Below, piece by piece: positions 15,629-26,395 of a DNA stretch of 36,206 nt. Within the stretch, counting starts at the first letter, position 1, and each line of letters starts with the position of its first letter. The DNA is taken from the NCBI RefSeq assembly GCF_900115225.1, contig NZ_FOVR01000022.1:1-36206 (forward strand), written 5' to 3'. Source of the stretch: Cohaesibacter marisflavi. GTDB lineage: Bacteria; Pseudomonadota; Alphaproteobacteria; Rhizobiales; Cohaesibacteraceae. A model generated the notes under the pieces. That model saw nothing but the letters and a program-made list of their open reading frames with translations, searched no databases and was not told where the DNA came from. The position numbers were made by a program, and so were the translations under genes.

Positions 15629-16516
15629 TTAAGGGCGCAGAGCATCTTCAGTTTCTTTCTCGACCGTTACTTTCACTGACATATCTATGAAATCACGGTC
15701 TGTTCCATGAAAGCTGCCTGTTACTGGTGCAATCTGCCGGATATCGCGCCCTACAGCAACGGGGATGAGATTACTTGATCCAACGGTTCGGTTTGTGGGG
15801 TCGAAAGGTATCCAACCTGCTCCCGGCACATAAATCTCTACCCATGCATGAGTTGCCCCGGAGCCAGCCGATCCGATATAGCTCTCATCAGGATTGTATA
15901 GATAGCCTGAGACAATACGCGCACCGAAGCCAAGTGTTCTCGCGGCTTCCGCAAAAAGGACCGCAAAGTCGCGACATGAACCAGATGCGTTGTTTAAGGT
16001 TTCGGTGGGGTCCTGTGTTCCTTCTGCTTCCCTGGACTTGTAAGAGATTTGCGATGATATTCCGTTTGAAATATCCATGAGCAGTGACAGGGTATCTGTC
16101 GGTCGTTGCATGATGAAGCCTTCAATCCAGTTTGCTAACTGGTTTTCCGGGTCCTCAAACTGAGGATGAAGAAGAGCACCGAGATCTGCCCAATCGTTAT
16201 CTGAGTATAGAAAAGGGTAATTCATGGCCGAAGCGGCAATCTCGAAAACAGGCCATGTAGCAGCTGTGAGCTCTATGATCGAATGGCTGTGAATAGATAG
16301 ATAATCAGTGAGCAATGAAATCTCAGCGTTTGCAATAGAATTTCCTGAAACGTCATGTGACCAGATGATTTTTGCTTGAGGAGACATTTCAATGTTGAAT
16401 GAAATGAGCTTTAAATCTCGTGTTTCGCATGGCCGCAATAACAACCTGTGTGGGCCAAGTGAGACTTTACTTGCATATCGATAAATAGTGAGATGTTGTA
16501 TCTTCAATCTTACCAT
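15629..16516 (-). CDS. Transglutaminase-like protease-fold protein (COG1305)
   Basis: 295 residues. Residues 1-85 form the bacterial transglutaminase-like N-terminal beta domain (MVRLKIQHLTIYRYASKVSL, HRLLLRPCETRDL). Residues about 150-245 are the catalytic core with Cys181 (GSCRDFAVLFAEAARTLGF), His223 (THAWVEIYVPGAGWIPFDPT) and an Asp near 238, so the triad is intact. No signal peptide is visible, so it should be cytoplasmic. Such proteins are thought to act as proteases or peptide-modifying enzymes; the substrate is not known. It lies 338 bp after the end of the glucan synthase gene on the same strand, and a second family member lies at 28521-29366. Confidence 0.88.
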   Translation of the reverse strand: MVRLKIQHLTIYRYASKVSLGPHRLLLRPCETRDLKLISFNIEMSPQAKIIWSHDVSGNSIANAEISLLTDYLSIHSHSIIELTAATWPVFEIAASAMNYPFLYSDNDWADLGALLHPQFEDPENQLANWIEGFIMQRPTDTLSLLMDISNGISSQISYKSREAEGTQDPTETLNNASGSCRDFAVLFAEAARTLGFGARIVSGYLYNPDESYIGSAGSGATHAWVEIYVPGAGWIPFDPTNRTVGSSNLIPVAVGRDIRQIAPVTGSFHGTDRDFIDMSVKVTVEKETEDALRP

Positions 16517-16854
16517 GATTGTTCTATCCGCCTGCTGTTTGGGGCTGAGGCGCTGTCCTAAGGTTTGTGTTTATTGAATGGGCAGCGAATTACGCTCGTC
16601 GTGGCGGGAGCCGGGTTTTTCCGTGAGAAACCTATCCCTTTCGACCACCAAGCGAGGCAACTTTTATTTAGTAAATCAGAGTACTACCTTCTTGTCTCAT
16701 AAACTTAGAAGCAAAGATTGCGTGATTTATTTGAACAAATATTTGGTTTCCCTGCCCAAAGTTGGTTTCGACGGTACCTTTTAATAATTGTCTTAAGAGC
16801 AGAACGAGAAAACACTAGAAAGTAGTGAGCATACTATTTCTTTGAGAAATCTGC
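16517..16854. other. Intergenic region after the glucan synthase gene
   Basis: 338 bp between the glucan synthase stop and the transglutaminase start, AT-rich in its right part. A short perfect repeat ATTTCT-TTG-AGAAAT lies at 16837-16851, 3 bp beyond the synthase stop, without a clear U-run. A plus-strand frame at 16578-16784 is not convincing. The transglutaminase promoter must lie here, but no clear hexamers are seen. Confidence 0.4.
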
Positions 16855-19800
16855 TTACCCCCCCTTTTGCCTTTGCAAATCGAATTGCAAGCGATGATTT
16901 TCTCCATCCAGTCGCAAGCTTACGCTGTTGTGAAACGCCGGATACGGTTTGCCATCTAGAGTAGCGGTCGATCTGCCCTCTCTCTCTACATAAGTCTGCG
17001 AAACGGCAATGTCATAGTCGGTCTCATCAACTCTTACACGCAACTCAAAGCCCCGCCAGTTTCTCGGAATGCAGGGAGCGATAGTCAGTGTTTTTCCTTC
17101 GCGTCTCAAGCCAAGAATACCAGAGATGCCTGCCTGATACATCCAGCCGGCCGATCCAGTGTACCAGGTCCATCCTCCTCGTCCGACATGGGGTGCGACA
17201 GAATAGACATCTGCAGCAATCACATAGGGTTCCACCTTGTATCGCTCTGTTGCCTCTGGTGTTAGCGCATGATTGATGGGATTTACCAAAGCCAAAAGTG
17301 AGTGGGACTTTTCGCCCTCATCCAGCTGTGCAAAAGCAAGGATCGCCCACATCGCCGCATGGGTATATTGGCCGCCATTCTCTCGTAACCCCGGCGGGTA
17401 GCCCTTGATGTAACCAGGATCGCTGGCAGATTGATCGAAAGGCGGCGTGAACAGCAGCGCCAACCCCTCGTCCCTGAGAACAAGATGTTGTTCAAGGGAA
17501 TGCATGGCCACTCGCGCACGATCCCCATCTGCCGCTCCAGATAAGACAGCCCATGATTGGGCGATGGAATCGATTTTACATTCTTCACTAGCAGCAGATC
17601 CCAGCCAAACACCGCTATCAAAGGTTGCTCGGCGATACCACTCCCCATCCCACGCAATATTTTCAAGAGCCGTTAGCAAGGAGGTTGCATGCGAGGTCCA
17701 GAGTTTGGCCCGTTCTGGATCTCGTTGTTGGGCAATCGGAACGAAAAGATAAATGCTCCGCAAAAGCAGCCAACTGAGCCAGACGCTTGTTCCCTTACCT
17801 GCTTCACCAACACGGTTCATGCCGTCATTCCAGTCGCCAGTGCCGATCAGCGGCAACCCGTTTTCTCCCGTCAAAGCCAGACACAAATCCAGCGCACGGG
17901 CGCAATGCTCAAACAGGCTTCCTGTTTCGTCGGAAATTTCCGGTACGAAGAAGGCGTCATGGGTCCCTGCTGCCAACAGAGGACCATCCAGAAACGGCAC
18001 TTCTTCATCGAGAATGGCCTCATCCCCGGTTTGGACAATGTAGGTTGCCGTGGCAAAGGCCAGCCACACCCGGTCATCGGAAATATGCGTTCGGACCCCT
18101 TGCCCCGAATGGGGGAGCCACCAATGCTGAACATCGCCTTCCACGAACTGCCGCCCAGCAGCAAGGAGAAGGTGCTTTCGTGTTTCCTCCGGTTGAGAGA
18201 AGGTCAGTGCGATGTGGTCCTGCATCTGGTCTCGGAACCCATAGGCTCCACTTGCCTGATAAAATCCCGAGCGCGCCCAGATGCGGCAGACCTGCGTCTG
18301 ATAGAGGAGCCAACCATTGAGCATGATGTCCATGGCTCGATCGGGGGTTTTAACCTGCACCGCTCCCAGACTATCCTTCCAATACCGTTGAACCTCATTA
18401 AGACAGGCATCGATATCACTAGCGCGGTATCGCGTGATAATTTCACGAGCGTTCTCCCTGGTGCGGCTTTGCCCAAAAAGGGAGACAAAATCGTGGCTTT
18501 CGCCCGGTTTCAGCACGACGGAGATGCGCTGTGCTGCGCACGGATCAAGGCAGGCCCCCATGGCACCAGAAAGTGCGTTTTTTCTTCTCATGGCTTCCGG
18601 ATGGGCAAGGCTGCTGTTTCGTCCGATAAAGCCGGTTCGGTCGGCCGTCCATTCCTGCTGAAGACCGTTAAAATCGGCAAATGCAACCCTGTCGGGGAAG
18701 GCTGTATTCCACGGTTTGGTTGCAAACAGAGCGCCGGTTTCTTCATCTCGCTCGTTTAGAATGAAAGGCTCGGACTTGGCTCGGGATGAGCCCAGAACCC
18801 AGTCGTTATAGAGGGTGACGGACAAGTGCCGCCTTCGGTTGGACCTGTTGGTCAATGTTAACTTGGAAATCCTGATCGGATCTGACAGAGGAACGAATTG
18901 CACCAGATTGGAATGGATCCCTCCGGCGGCATGCTCGAACCTGCTGTAGCCGAACCCGTGGCGCGTTATGTAGGTGCCTTTGTCACGAATGGGCTGAGCC
19001 GTTGGACACCAAACCGCACCATTCTCCTCATCGCGGATATAAACTGCCTCACCCGCAGGATCAGCCACAGGATCATTGGACCATGGCGTTAACTGGTTCT
19101 CGCGGCTATTCTCTGCCCAGCAATATCCACTACCAGTCTCCGATACCTGGAAGCCGAAATGTGGATTGGCAATCACATTGATCCATGGTGCAGGCGTTTT
19201 GTCGCCATCCTTCAGGGTGATGACATACTCTGTACCGTCTTTGTCAAAGCCTCCAATGCCGTTGAAAAACTCCAGATCTGTTGGCTGCGGTAAGAGGTCT
19301 TGCTCAGAGATCGTCACAGGAGTAAGAGATGCATTGTCAAAGTTTGTCGTTGATGACGATTGGTCCGATTGGAAAATGCGGCCCAATTGCTCCGAGAGAG
19401 ACCCGTGATTGGCTACAAGCGACGCGCGCGCGACAGAAATCAGGAGGGATTTCGCTTCCAAACTGATCTGGTCTGAGCGTAGAAGCAAGACAGATCCTTG
19501 TTCATTTTCATTGCGGATCTGAGACGATCTCATCGCAGTTTGTATTGCGGACTGCAAGTCCTGAATATAGCTGGTTGAAAGATCGTTCAATATGATGAGA
19601 TCAATATGAAGCCCTTTCATACGCCAATAGGCATAAGCACGCAGTAGCTGTCTCACCAATGGCATACCATCCAGATCCGATATTCGTAAAAGGACAATGG
19701 GAAGGTCTCCGGAAATTGACAAAGGCCACAGAGCTGATTGGCGACCTGCCCCGCTGGCGACCACTGAAGCAGACGCACGAAATCGGGAATCGGAATAGAG

Positions 19801-22800
19801 AAGTGCCGAGGCCAAACTCTGGAAATCTGCCGCTTCACTTGAAGATACGTTCAGGTGACGCAATTGCACCTGCGCCTGTGTCCAGGACAGGGTTTTTGCA
19901 CGATCATAGGAATTGTGATCATGATGCTTATCAAGCAAATTCATCAACTCGGAACGAGACGCCGCCACCAGCGTCCAAAATGTGATGTACAGTGTTTCGC
20001 CGGGGGCGATGCTGACCCGATGCCTTAAGGAAAAGATCGGATCGAGAACAGTGCCAGTCGTATTGGATAGCGAAGCCTTGTCGTTTAAAGCCTTCGCGTT
20101 GGCAAGCGAGCGATTACGCCCCAAAAACTTCAGCCTGTCCGTTTCGTATTGTGGCTCTTGCGCTATTTCCCCTTCTACAATAGCGAAATGACAGACCCAG
20201 ATTTCCGGCTCATCTGGTGAACGACGGCGGCGATTTGCCAAAAGACCGCCAAATTCGGGCAGATATTCCGTTTCAACAAACATCTTGGAAAAGACCGGAT
20301 GAGCGGCATCCGATACCGGGGAAGCAAGAACCAGCTCGCTATAGGACGTGACTTCAATATGACGCGCTCGTAGCCCCGCATTGGAGAGCGTTATCCGTCG
20401 CACTTCACCATCATCTTCACCCGAAACCAGCACATCCATTCGGCAGGAGAGCAATCCGTTGCGGCAGGAATACTCTCCATAATCCTCGGCAAAGACCGCT
20501 TGCTGTTGTTTCAGGTCTCGTTTGGCCAAATGACCGGCAGGAGACCAAACAGAACCGGAATCGACATCTTTGAGGAAGATGAAAGAACCGAAATTTTCAT
20601 GGGTAGAATCCTCACCCCAGCGCGTGATGGCAATCTCACCCCACCGGCTGTAACCGGCGCCTCGCGCTGTCAACATCACGCTATAGCTGCCATTTGAGAG
20701 CAAATGAGTAATTGGTGCCCCAATCAGTGGAGACTTGAAGCGCCGGATTGTGGGCTCGTTGAATATGGCTTCTTCGGTTGAGGCTTTCACTTCTTCGGCG
20801 CCGGGATGGACCAACGACACATAACGCGGTCTGCGTTCTTGCAGCAAAAGCTCGCTGGCCATGATGAGTGGATCACTGTGAAAACGGGATCGCATGAGCC
20901 CATCATGCATAACGTTGGCGATGGCAACAATGGTCATGCCCTGATGATGGGCCATCACGTTGCGGACGATTGCCACTTTCTGCCCGTCGGGCAATCGGGA
21001 TTGCGTGAAATCCAGGGCCTCATAAAATCCGTAAGGTCCGCATCCTCCCATATCAGCTATCCGATCATAGTTGATCGAGGCATTGCGGGCGTCGAACATC
21101 GCGGCCAACCCCGTCGCATAGGGTGCAATCACACGGTTCTCGGAAAGCCCGCGCTTCAATCCCAAACCGGGAACCCCAAAATTGGAATATTGATAGGTGA
21201 ACTCGATATCCCGGGCGTTAAACGCAGATTCAGAGATGCCCCAAGGCAGGTTCAGCTTTCTGCCATAGCCTTGCTGAAGCGCCACAATGCGGCGATTGGT
21301 GTCATTGAGAAGGCTGTCAGCAGGGGCCTGCATCACCAAGGAAGGCATCAGATATTCAAACATGGACCCTGACCAGGAAACGAGGGCAGACCCGTTCTTG
21401 ACTGGTGTCAGTTGTCGACCAAGTCTGAACCAGTGGCGTGTTGGAATATCCCCTTTTGCTATGGCTACAAAGCTCGCCAGATTGGCTTCGGAGGCGAGAA
21501 GATCATAGCAATTCTCATCAAGCTTGTTCTCGGCCGGTGCATAACCGATGGAGAGCAGCTTCCGCTTTTGGACAAAGAGGAATGTGAAATCCATAGCCAA
21601 CGCCATGGCTCTCGCTTCATCAGCCAGAGCGTCCAAGCGGAGGCTCAAATGATCCCGTACCTCTGGCGAGGCGGAATGATCCCTTTCAAACTCGCGGATT
21701 CTGTTTGCAAGGGCTGTGGTCCAATAGACCAAGTCTGGCATACGGTCTTTTTCCGGGATGACGGAAAGCTCATTTGCCAGGACGACCGATTTTCTGGCAA
21801 TGCGGCCCAATCTTGGCGCGATTACCTCTAGGTCCTGATCCCCATTCAGTCCGGACTTGAGTTCTTCATAGAGCAGGCCAAGGCGTTGGGTGCTGGCAGA
21901 CTTGACCATGACGGCCTCAAAGGCCTCAAGCGCCAGCATGAGCGTGTCGTTCATCCCCATACGCACGGCGACTATGGGTAAGTCGGCTTTCCATTCAGTA
22001 CATGCTTTTGACAGAGCGATCAGGTGACCAGCAAGGTTGCCGCTATCCACCGTGGAGACATAAGCCGGTTCGAGAACCTTCAAGTTGGTTGTGTCATACC
22101 AATTGAAGAAATGACCACGGAATTGCTCCATGCGACGCAGGGTTTCAAAGCAGGATTCCAGCCGTTCGACCGTCTCGCTTTTTCCTGCCCATCCGAAATC
22201 ATAGGCCGCACCAGCGGATAGAAGATAAAGCCCGATATTGGTCGGAGATGTCCTGTGTGCGATGACTGGCTTGGGGTCTTCCTGAAAATTGTCAGGTGGA
22301 AGCATATTGTCAGAGGGAGTAACGAATCTTTCAAAATAGCGCCAGGTGCGGCGTGCAATCGCGCGCAGGCGCTCTTTCTCACTCGGCGTTAATTCGGTGC
22401 TCTTTGCCTTGTCAGATGTGCGGCTGATCTGAAAGGCAACGAGAGGAGAGATAAGCCAAAGACAGGCAAAGAGTCCTGTGATCGGCAATGACTGCAGGGA
22501 TAAAAGGGCCACGCCCGCGATCATGACAAGGCCCAACACTGTTCCGCCGATCATTAGTCGGTAGAACCCCGAAAGCTTCAGTTCACACGCAAGCTCTGCC
22601 TGAGCCGCCGTAACCCACTGCAGCATGTTGCTGTGTGTCACATAGAGCCTCGTGACTGACTTTATAATGGCCCGTCCCATGATCGCGGCCTGATGAGGCA
22701 GGAAGACGAGTGACAACAAGGTCTTGATTGCCGCTGCATTGAATTCGGCCCCCAGCATCTGGAAATGGCTACTGATGCGTATCCCCATATTCTTGGGAAT

Positions 22801-25362
22801 AACGGCAAAGAAGCAAGAAACAAATTCGGGAATAGCCACGGCACAGAGAACGAAACACGTCCCCAACAGCGCCGACGTAAAGGGCAACATCCAAACGAGC
22901 CCGAGGCAGGCTAACAAGGTGGGGGCAACAAGGGACCGCCGCAAATTGTCGAGAATTTTTGCAAAGCCGATCAGATCGACCGATTTTATGTGGCTGTGCC
23001 ATGCCAATATCCATGGGAGCAATTGCCAATCGCCTCGGGCCCAGCGGTCTTGGCGTTTGCATGCCACGTCGTAGCGAGAGGGAAAATCATCGATGACTTC
23101 AATGTCTGAAACCAGACCAGAACGAACGAATATCCCTTCGAGCAGATCGTGGCTGAGAACCGTATTCTCCGGAATGCGATTGGCCAGAGCCGCCTCAAAG
23201 GCATCAACGTCATAAATGCCCTTGCCAGTATAAGAGCCCTCACCAAATAGATCCTGGTAGACATCGGAAATGGCCGAAGAGTAAGGGTCTATGCCTCCGG
23301 GCGCAGAAAAGACCCGGTGAAAAAGCGTGTTCTTCCCCTTGGCTGTCAGCGTAGGGGTTACGCGTGGCTGAAGAATACCGTAGCCGTGAATAATGCGTTG
23401 TGTCTTTTTATCGAAAATCGGACGATTGAGGGGGTGAGCCATTTTGCCGATTAGCTTGCGGGCGGCATCCCTTGGCAATCGGGTGTCGGCATCCATCGTG
23501 ATTACATAGCGAACCTGGTCCGGCACCCATGGAATTGTGCCATCCAGAGCGTTGAAAGTGGTGTCCTTTGCCCCTCGCAGCAATTGGTTGAGCTCTTGCA
23601 GCTTTCCGCGCTTGCGCTCCCAGCCCATCCATTTGCCCTCAGAAGCATTAAACTGTCGATCTCGAACAAGAAGAAGAAAACGCTTGCCTGCTACACCTGC
23701 TCCATAACGTTTATTCAATTGCTCGATTGCCGTTTCGCCATCTGCGATCATAGCATCTTCTTCAGCGAGGAACTTCTGGTCTGCATCCATACGATCGAGC
23801 AGCAATGCAAATGTGAGATCGTCTTCCGGGCCGGACAGATAATGGATTTCGAGGTGTTCGATCTGCCTGAGGAGCTCTTCCGAATTGCTCAGCATGGTCG
23901 GGACGACCACCATGGTTCGCGAGTCTATGGAGACGCCGTGATCAAACTCCATGCTGGGCAGGATCACCGCGCCAAAGCTCCAGGTCACGAACCGGTTTAC
24001 GAATGCTGTCGAAACCTCCGTTGCGGGAATGAAGCCGGCCAAACAAAGCAGAATCCCGACTGGGATACTTGAGATATTCAAAGCCCAAATGCATGCCCAT
24101 AGCATCATGAGGGCAAGACAGGAGATAAGACCGACATAGCCGCCAACGCCCAACCGTTGGCTAAAGCGCAGTATCGACAGGCGCATGGGGGGCTTGAAGT
24201 CTATTTTGGTTTCTAGCAGCGGTCGCCCATTTGAAAGCAGATAGTAACCGGGATCTGAGAGGCGGCTGTCTTGCGAATCTGCACCGCCCGCGCTTGAAAC
24301 CAGCGCCATGACCTGCCTCGTCACCTCGATTTCCGATATTGGCGATCTACGTGCCAGAACCTCAATCGCGTCGCGATACATGTCTCGCGTCGCGAAGTCC
24401 ATCAGAGCAAAAGTTTTGCTTTTGCGCAGCTCGGCATCAACCAGATTCACGCTTTCAAACGCTTCCGACCACTCAATACCGGAAATCAGGCGCATACTGG
24501 TTATTATGTTGCGGACGGTCAGGTTGGAGGCACCAAGATTTTGCTGAGAGCGCAAGACAACTTCATCAATAGAGCAGCCTTCGCTGGATAGCCTCTCTTC
24601 AAGCCAGGCCAATATGGGTATGTCATCGGTATCATGTTCACGTAGACGCTTGGCCAGCTGCGCTGCGAACCGTTCGGGCAAAGGGGCTGATGAAATCTCG
24701 GCCAGAGCGACATCAGAAGCAATTTTCTTCATCAGCACCTGATCGACGAGGGTGTCGGCCGCAATGCGGCTGTTTCGTCCGGCGACGATCTGATCTGCCA
24801 GACGTCGAAGATTTTCAATCAACACAATACGGAGCGTAATCGGAAGCGCCCAAAGTTCGCCCATGGTAAGCGGATGGATTGTTTGATAGGCGCGAATAAA
24901 TCTTAGAAATATCTCGGGATCAAAATGACTGTCTGTATGAGCAACAAAGGCCCAGGCTATGCCGAAAACGCGAGGATAGCCAGCCAAGGGTCCATCAATC
25001 AATTTGGGCAGCTGCTGGTAATAGCTTGGAGGGAGGCTGCTTTTAATGGCGCGTATCTGCTCATCTACCAGATAATAGTTGTCGAGAAGCCATTCCGCAG
25101 CGGGAACCAAATTTTGGTGGTTTTCCAGCTCTTCAGCGTTGGAAAGATAAGCGGCATGAATCGCATTGGCATTCTCTTTGAGGCGCTTTTGCAGCGTGGG
25201 CACTCTTGGAGGGTTTGGCGAAACCACTTGTGCGACTGCGAGCGTTTTCGCATGAAGCTCTAGGCGCTCGGCGCTGAATAGCTCTTCCCTGATCGGAGAG
25301 GTATCCCTCCAAAGCCTGAAGGCTCGTCCATTTAAATTAGCAAGAAATGACAGAGGTATCAT
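16855..25362 (-). CDS. ndvB: Cyclic beta-1,2-glucan synthase (NdvB/ChvB family)
   Basis: 2835 residues from ATG 25362 (AAAGGG 8 nt upstream; an in-frame start 23 codons further up has no ribosome site), the normal size for this family. Order: N-terminal region; transmembrane segments near 395-440 (GGYVGLISCLALMMLWACIW); a GT84/GT2-like glycosyltransferase (YVITMDADTRLPRDAARKLI near 615, QDRWARGDWQLLPW near 780); more transmembrane segments at about 800-860 and 920-990; a glucoamylase-like domain (HRTSPTNIGLYLLSAGAAYD, MAHHQGMTIVAIANVM); then two carbohydrate-binding beta-sandwich regions and a GH94 phosphorylase-like domain with the catalytic GTGDWNDGMN near 2510. The enzyme polymerises UDP-glucose on itself, trims and cyclises the chain in the inner membrane, giving periplasmic osmoregulated glucans. 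The exporter gene ndvA/chvA is not nearby. An FNR-like motif lies about 195 bp upstream. Confidence 0.93.
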   Translation of the reverse strand: MIPLSFLANLNGRAFRLWRDTSPIREELFSAERLELHAKTLAVAQVVSPNPPRVPTLQKRLKENANAIHAAYLSNAEELENHQNLVPAAEWLLDNYYLVDEQIRAIKSSLPPSYYQQLPKLIDGPLAGYPRVFGIAWAFVAHTDSHFDPEIFLRFIRAYQTIHPLTMGELWALPITLRIVLIENLRRLADQIVAGRNSRIAADTLVDQVLMKKIASDVALAEISSAPLPERFAAQLAKRLREHDTDDIPILAWLEERLSSEGCSIDEVVLRSQQNLGASNLTVRNIITSMRLISGIEWSEAFESVNLVDAELRKSKTFALMDFATRDMYRDAIEVLARRSPISEIEVTRQVMALVSSAGGADSQDSRLSDPGYYLLSNGRPLLETKIDFKPPMRLSILRFSQRLGVGGYVGLISCLALMMLWACIWALNISSIPVGILLCLAGFIPATEVSTAFVNRFVTWSFGAVILPSMEFDHGVSIDSRTMVVVPTMLSNSEELLRQIEHLEIHYLSGPEDDLTFALLLDRMDADQKFLAEEDAMIADGETAIEQLNKRYGAGVAGKRFLLLVRDRQFNASEGKWMGWERKRGKLQELNQLLRGAKDTTFNALDGTIPWVPDQVRYVITMDADTRLPRDAARKLIGKMAHPLNRPIFDKKTQRIIHGYGILQPRVTPTLTAKGKNTLFHRVFSAPGGIDPYSSAISDVYQDLFGEGSYTGKGIYDVDAFEAALANRIPENTVLSHDLLEGIFVRSGLVSDIEVIDDFPSRYDVACKRQDRWARGDWQLLPWILAWHSHIKSVDLIGFAKILDNLRRSLVAPTLLACLGLVWMLPFTSALLGTCFVLCAVAIPEFVSCFFAVIPKNMGIRISSHFQMLGAEFNAAAIKTLLSLVFLPHQAAIMGRAIIKSVTRLYVTHSNMLQWVTAAQAELACELKLSGFYRLMIGGTVLGLVMIAGVALLSLQSLPITGLFACLWLISPLVAFQISRTSDKAKSTELTPSEKERLRAIARRTWRYFERFVTPSDNMLPPDNFQEDPKPVIAHRTSPTNIGLYLLSAGAAYDFGWAGKSETVERLESCFETLRRMEQFRGHFFNWYDTTNLKVLEPAYVSTVDSGNLAGHLIALSKACTEWKADLPIVAVRMGMNDTLMLALEAFEAVMVKSASTQRLGLLYEELKSGLNGDQDLEVIAPRLGRIARKSVVLANELSVIPEKDRMPDLVYWTTALANRIREFERDHSASPEVRDHLSLRLDALADEARAMALAMDFTFLFVQKRKLLSIGYAPAENKLDENCYDLLASEANLASFVAIAKGDIPTRHWFRLGRQLTPVKNGSALVSWSGSMFEYLMPSLVMQAPADSLLNDTNRRIVALQQGYGRKLNLPWGISESAFNARDIEFTYQYSNFGVPGLGLKRGLSENRVIAPYATGLAAMFDARNASINYDRIADMGGCGPYGFYEALDFTQSRLPDGQKVAIVRNVMAHHQGMTIVAIANVMHDGLMRSRFHSDPLIMASELLLQERRPRYVSLVHPGAEEVKASTEEAIFNEPTIRRFKSPLIGAPITHLLSNGSYSVMLTARGAGYSRWGEIAITRWGEDSTHENFGSFIFLKDVDSGSVWSPAGHLAKRDLKQQQAVFAEDYGEYSCRNGLLSCRMDVLVSGEDDGEVRRITLSNAGLRARHIEVTSYSELVLASPVSDAAHPVFSKMFVETEYLPEFGGLLANRRRRSPDEPEIWVCHFAIVEGEIAQEPQYETDRLKFLGRNRSLANAKALNDKASLSNTTGTVLDPIFSLRHRVSIAPGETLYITFWTLVAASRSELMNLLDKHHDHNSYDRAKTLSWTQAQVQLRHLNVSSSEAADFQSLASALLYSDSRFRASASVVASGAGRQSALWPLSISGDLPIVLLRISDLDGMPLVRQLLRAYAYWRMKGLHIDLIILNDLSTSYIQDLQSAIQTAMRSSQIRNENEQGSVLLLRSDQISLEAKSLLISVARASLVANHGSLSEQLGRIFQSDQSSSTTNFDNASLTPVTISEQDLLPQPTDLEFFNGIGGFDKDGTEYVITLKDGDKTPAPWINVIANPHFGFQVSETGSGYCWAENSRENQLTPWSNDPVADPAGEAVYIRDEENGAVWCPTAQPIRDKGTYITRHGFGYSRFEHAAGGIHSNLVQFVPLSDPIRISKLTLTNRSNRRRHLSVTLYNDWVLGSSRAKSEPFILNERDEETGALFATKPWNTAFPDRVAFADFNGLQQEWTADRTGFIGRNSSLAHPEAMRRKNALSGAMGACLDPCAAQRISVVLKPGESHDFVSLFGQSRTRENAREIITRYRASDIDACLNEVQRYWKDSLGAVQVKTPDRAMDIMLNGWLLYQTQVCRIWARSGFYQASGAYGFRDQMQDHIALTFSQPEETRKHLLLAAGRQFVEGDVQHWWLPHSGQGVRTHISDDRVWLAFATATYIVQTGDEAILDEEVPFLDGPLLAAGTHDAFFVPEISDETGSLFEHCARALDLCLALTGENGLPLIGTGDWNDGMNRVGEAGKGTSVWLSWLLLRSIYLFVPIAQQRDPERAKLWTSHATSLLTALENIAWDGEWYRRATFDSGVWLGSAASEECKIDSIAQSWAVLSGAADGDRARVAMHSLEQHLVLRDEGLALLFTPPFDQSASDPGYIKGYPPGLRENGGQYTHAAMWAILAFAQLDEGEKSHSLLALVNPINHALTPEATERYKVEPYVIAADVYSVAPHVGRGGWTWYTGSAGWMYQAGISGILGLRREGKTLTIAPCIPRNWRGFELRVRVDETDYDIAVSQTYVEREGRSTATLDGKPYPAFHNSVSLRLDGENHRLQFDLQRQKGG

Positions 25363-25555
25363 TGTAACCCTTTCGCACTGTGCCACTGGTGTGACAAAGC
25401 AATGCAGAAACCTATGGCAGTAGGCAGTCATTTCGTTTTTGAAAACTAGAGGACAACAGTATCGATCAGCTTCTTTCCATACGAACGCACAGCGTGAAGA
25501 CCGGATCGCTTGCCAAAGGTTATCTATTCAAGCTATCAGCCTTTTAAAATTCGGC

Positions 25556-25570
25556 ACTGATCAAGGTTAA
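25556..25570 (-). promoter_or_regulatory. Candidate Crp/Fnr operator upstream of the glucan synthase gene
   Basis: On the minus strand this reads TTAACCTTGATCAGT, a 15-bp exact copy of the site at 27837-27851. It shares CTTGATCAGT with the site upstream of the Crp/Fnr gene. It lies in the 253-bp gap before the glucan synthase gene. Right half ATCAG is close to the FNR half-site ATCAA; the left half TTAAC is weaker. Confidence 0.5.
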
Positions 25571-25615
25571 TGCTGCTAAGCAAGCCCAAGCATGGAAACG
25601 AGTAGTCTGGTTGGT

Positions 25616-26350
25616 CTATGTCAGCAGAGGGCCAGCCTGATCGAGGTAAGATGAGTCAAAATCAGCAAATGCGACCAAGCGATCATAATTGTCAAAGACT
25701 ACCTGTCCATCGCGAAAAGTCGCCATTCCGACTTCTCGTAACTGTCTCAAGACTCGATTGACATGCACTGCACTCAGGCCCAGCGCGTCGGCAAGAAGGG
25801 GCTGAGTGAGCGGGCAGGTAAAGCCGGTTTTGCTGCCAGCTCCGATGAGAGAAAGGCGGGCACCTAGCTCAAGAAGAAAATGGGCCATGCGCTCTGCAGG
25901 ATTACGACGTCCAATATTGACCAGATGCTCGACCACCATGGCCTCATCCCTGGACAATGCCCAGAGCAAAGCCATGGCAAGCCGTGGGTGTTGAGCAAAG
26001 GTATCGAGTAGGCGAGGTATCAAGATTTCACACACTTCAACTTCTGTTATGGGCTCGATGTTGTGATCAGAAGTGTGAAACAAAACACTTCTTACACCCA
26101 AAAAATCACCTGGTATCTGGAAGTCAACGATTTGTCGGGTTCCGTCAGCCTGAATTTTGTAGGAGCACACCCAGCCACTCATCAAAATGAAGGCGGCCTG
26201 ATTTGTCTCGCCCTGTTGCACCAGATCCTGCCCAACTCGAATTTCTCGGCTCTGTTTGAGAAGTTGCCCAAGAATCTCGAGTTCATGTTCTGACAGCCCG
26301 ATGCAAGCGCTTAGTTTCAGTGCGATTGGCGTGTTCAAAATAGTCTTCAT
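25616..26350 (-). CDS. Crp/Fnr-family transcriptional regulator
   Basis: 244 residues from ATG 26350; a longer frame from 26386 is less likely. Residues about 30-130 form the cyclic-nucleotide-type beta-barrel (QDLVQQGETNQAAFILMSGW, QIVDFQIPGDFLGV). Residues 150-225 hold the Crp winged HTH (NPAERMAHFLLELGARLSLI, LTQPLLADALGLSAVHVNRV, LRQLREVGMATFRDGQVVFD). The recognition helix SAVHVNRVLRQL resembles FixK/NnrR-type readers of TTGAT-N4-ATCAA boxes. Only scattered cysteines occur and no N-terminal Fe-S cluster motif, so it should not sense oxygen directly as FNR does. An almost perfect palindromic box lies about 46 bp before its start, suggesting autoregulation. It lies just upstream of the glucan synthase gene on the same strand. 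Confidence 0.92.
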   Translation of the reverse strand: MKTILNTPIALKLSACIGLSEHELEILGQLLKQSREIRVGQDLVQQGETNQAAFILMSGWVCSYKIQADGTRQIVDFQIPGDFLGVRSVLFHTSDHNIEPITEVEVCEILIPRLLDTFAQHPRLAMALLWALSRDEAMVVEHLVNIGRRNPAERMAHFLLELGARLSLIGAGSKTGFTCPLTQPLLADALGLSAVHVNRVLRQLREVGMATFRDGQVVFDNYDRLVAFADFDSSYLDQAGPLLT

Positions 26351-26395
26351 AGAATCACCACGCTTTTGAACCTTCGGAAGAAACAACTCAAGATG

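Noticed and set aside
17689-18759. Long plus-strand frame inside the glucan synthase gene
   Set aside because: Antisense to the well-supported GH94 domain; a shadow frame from high GC third positions.
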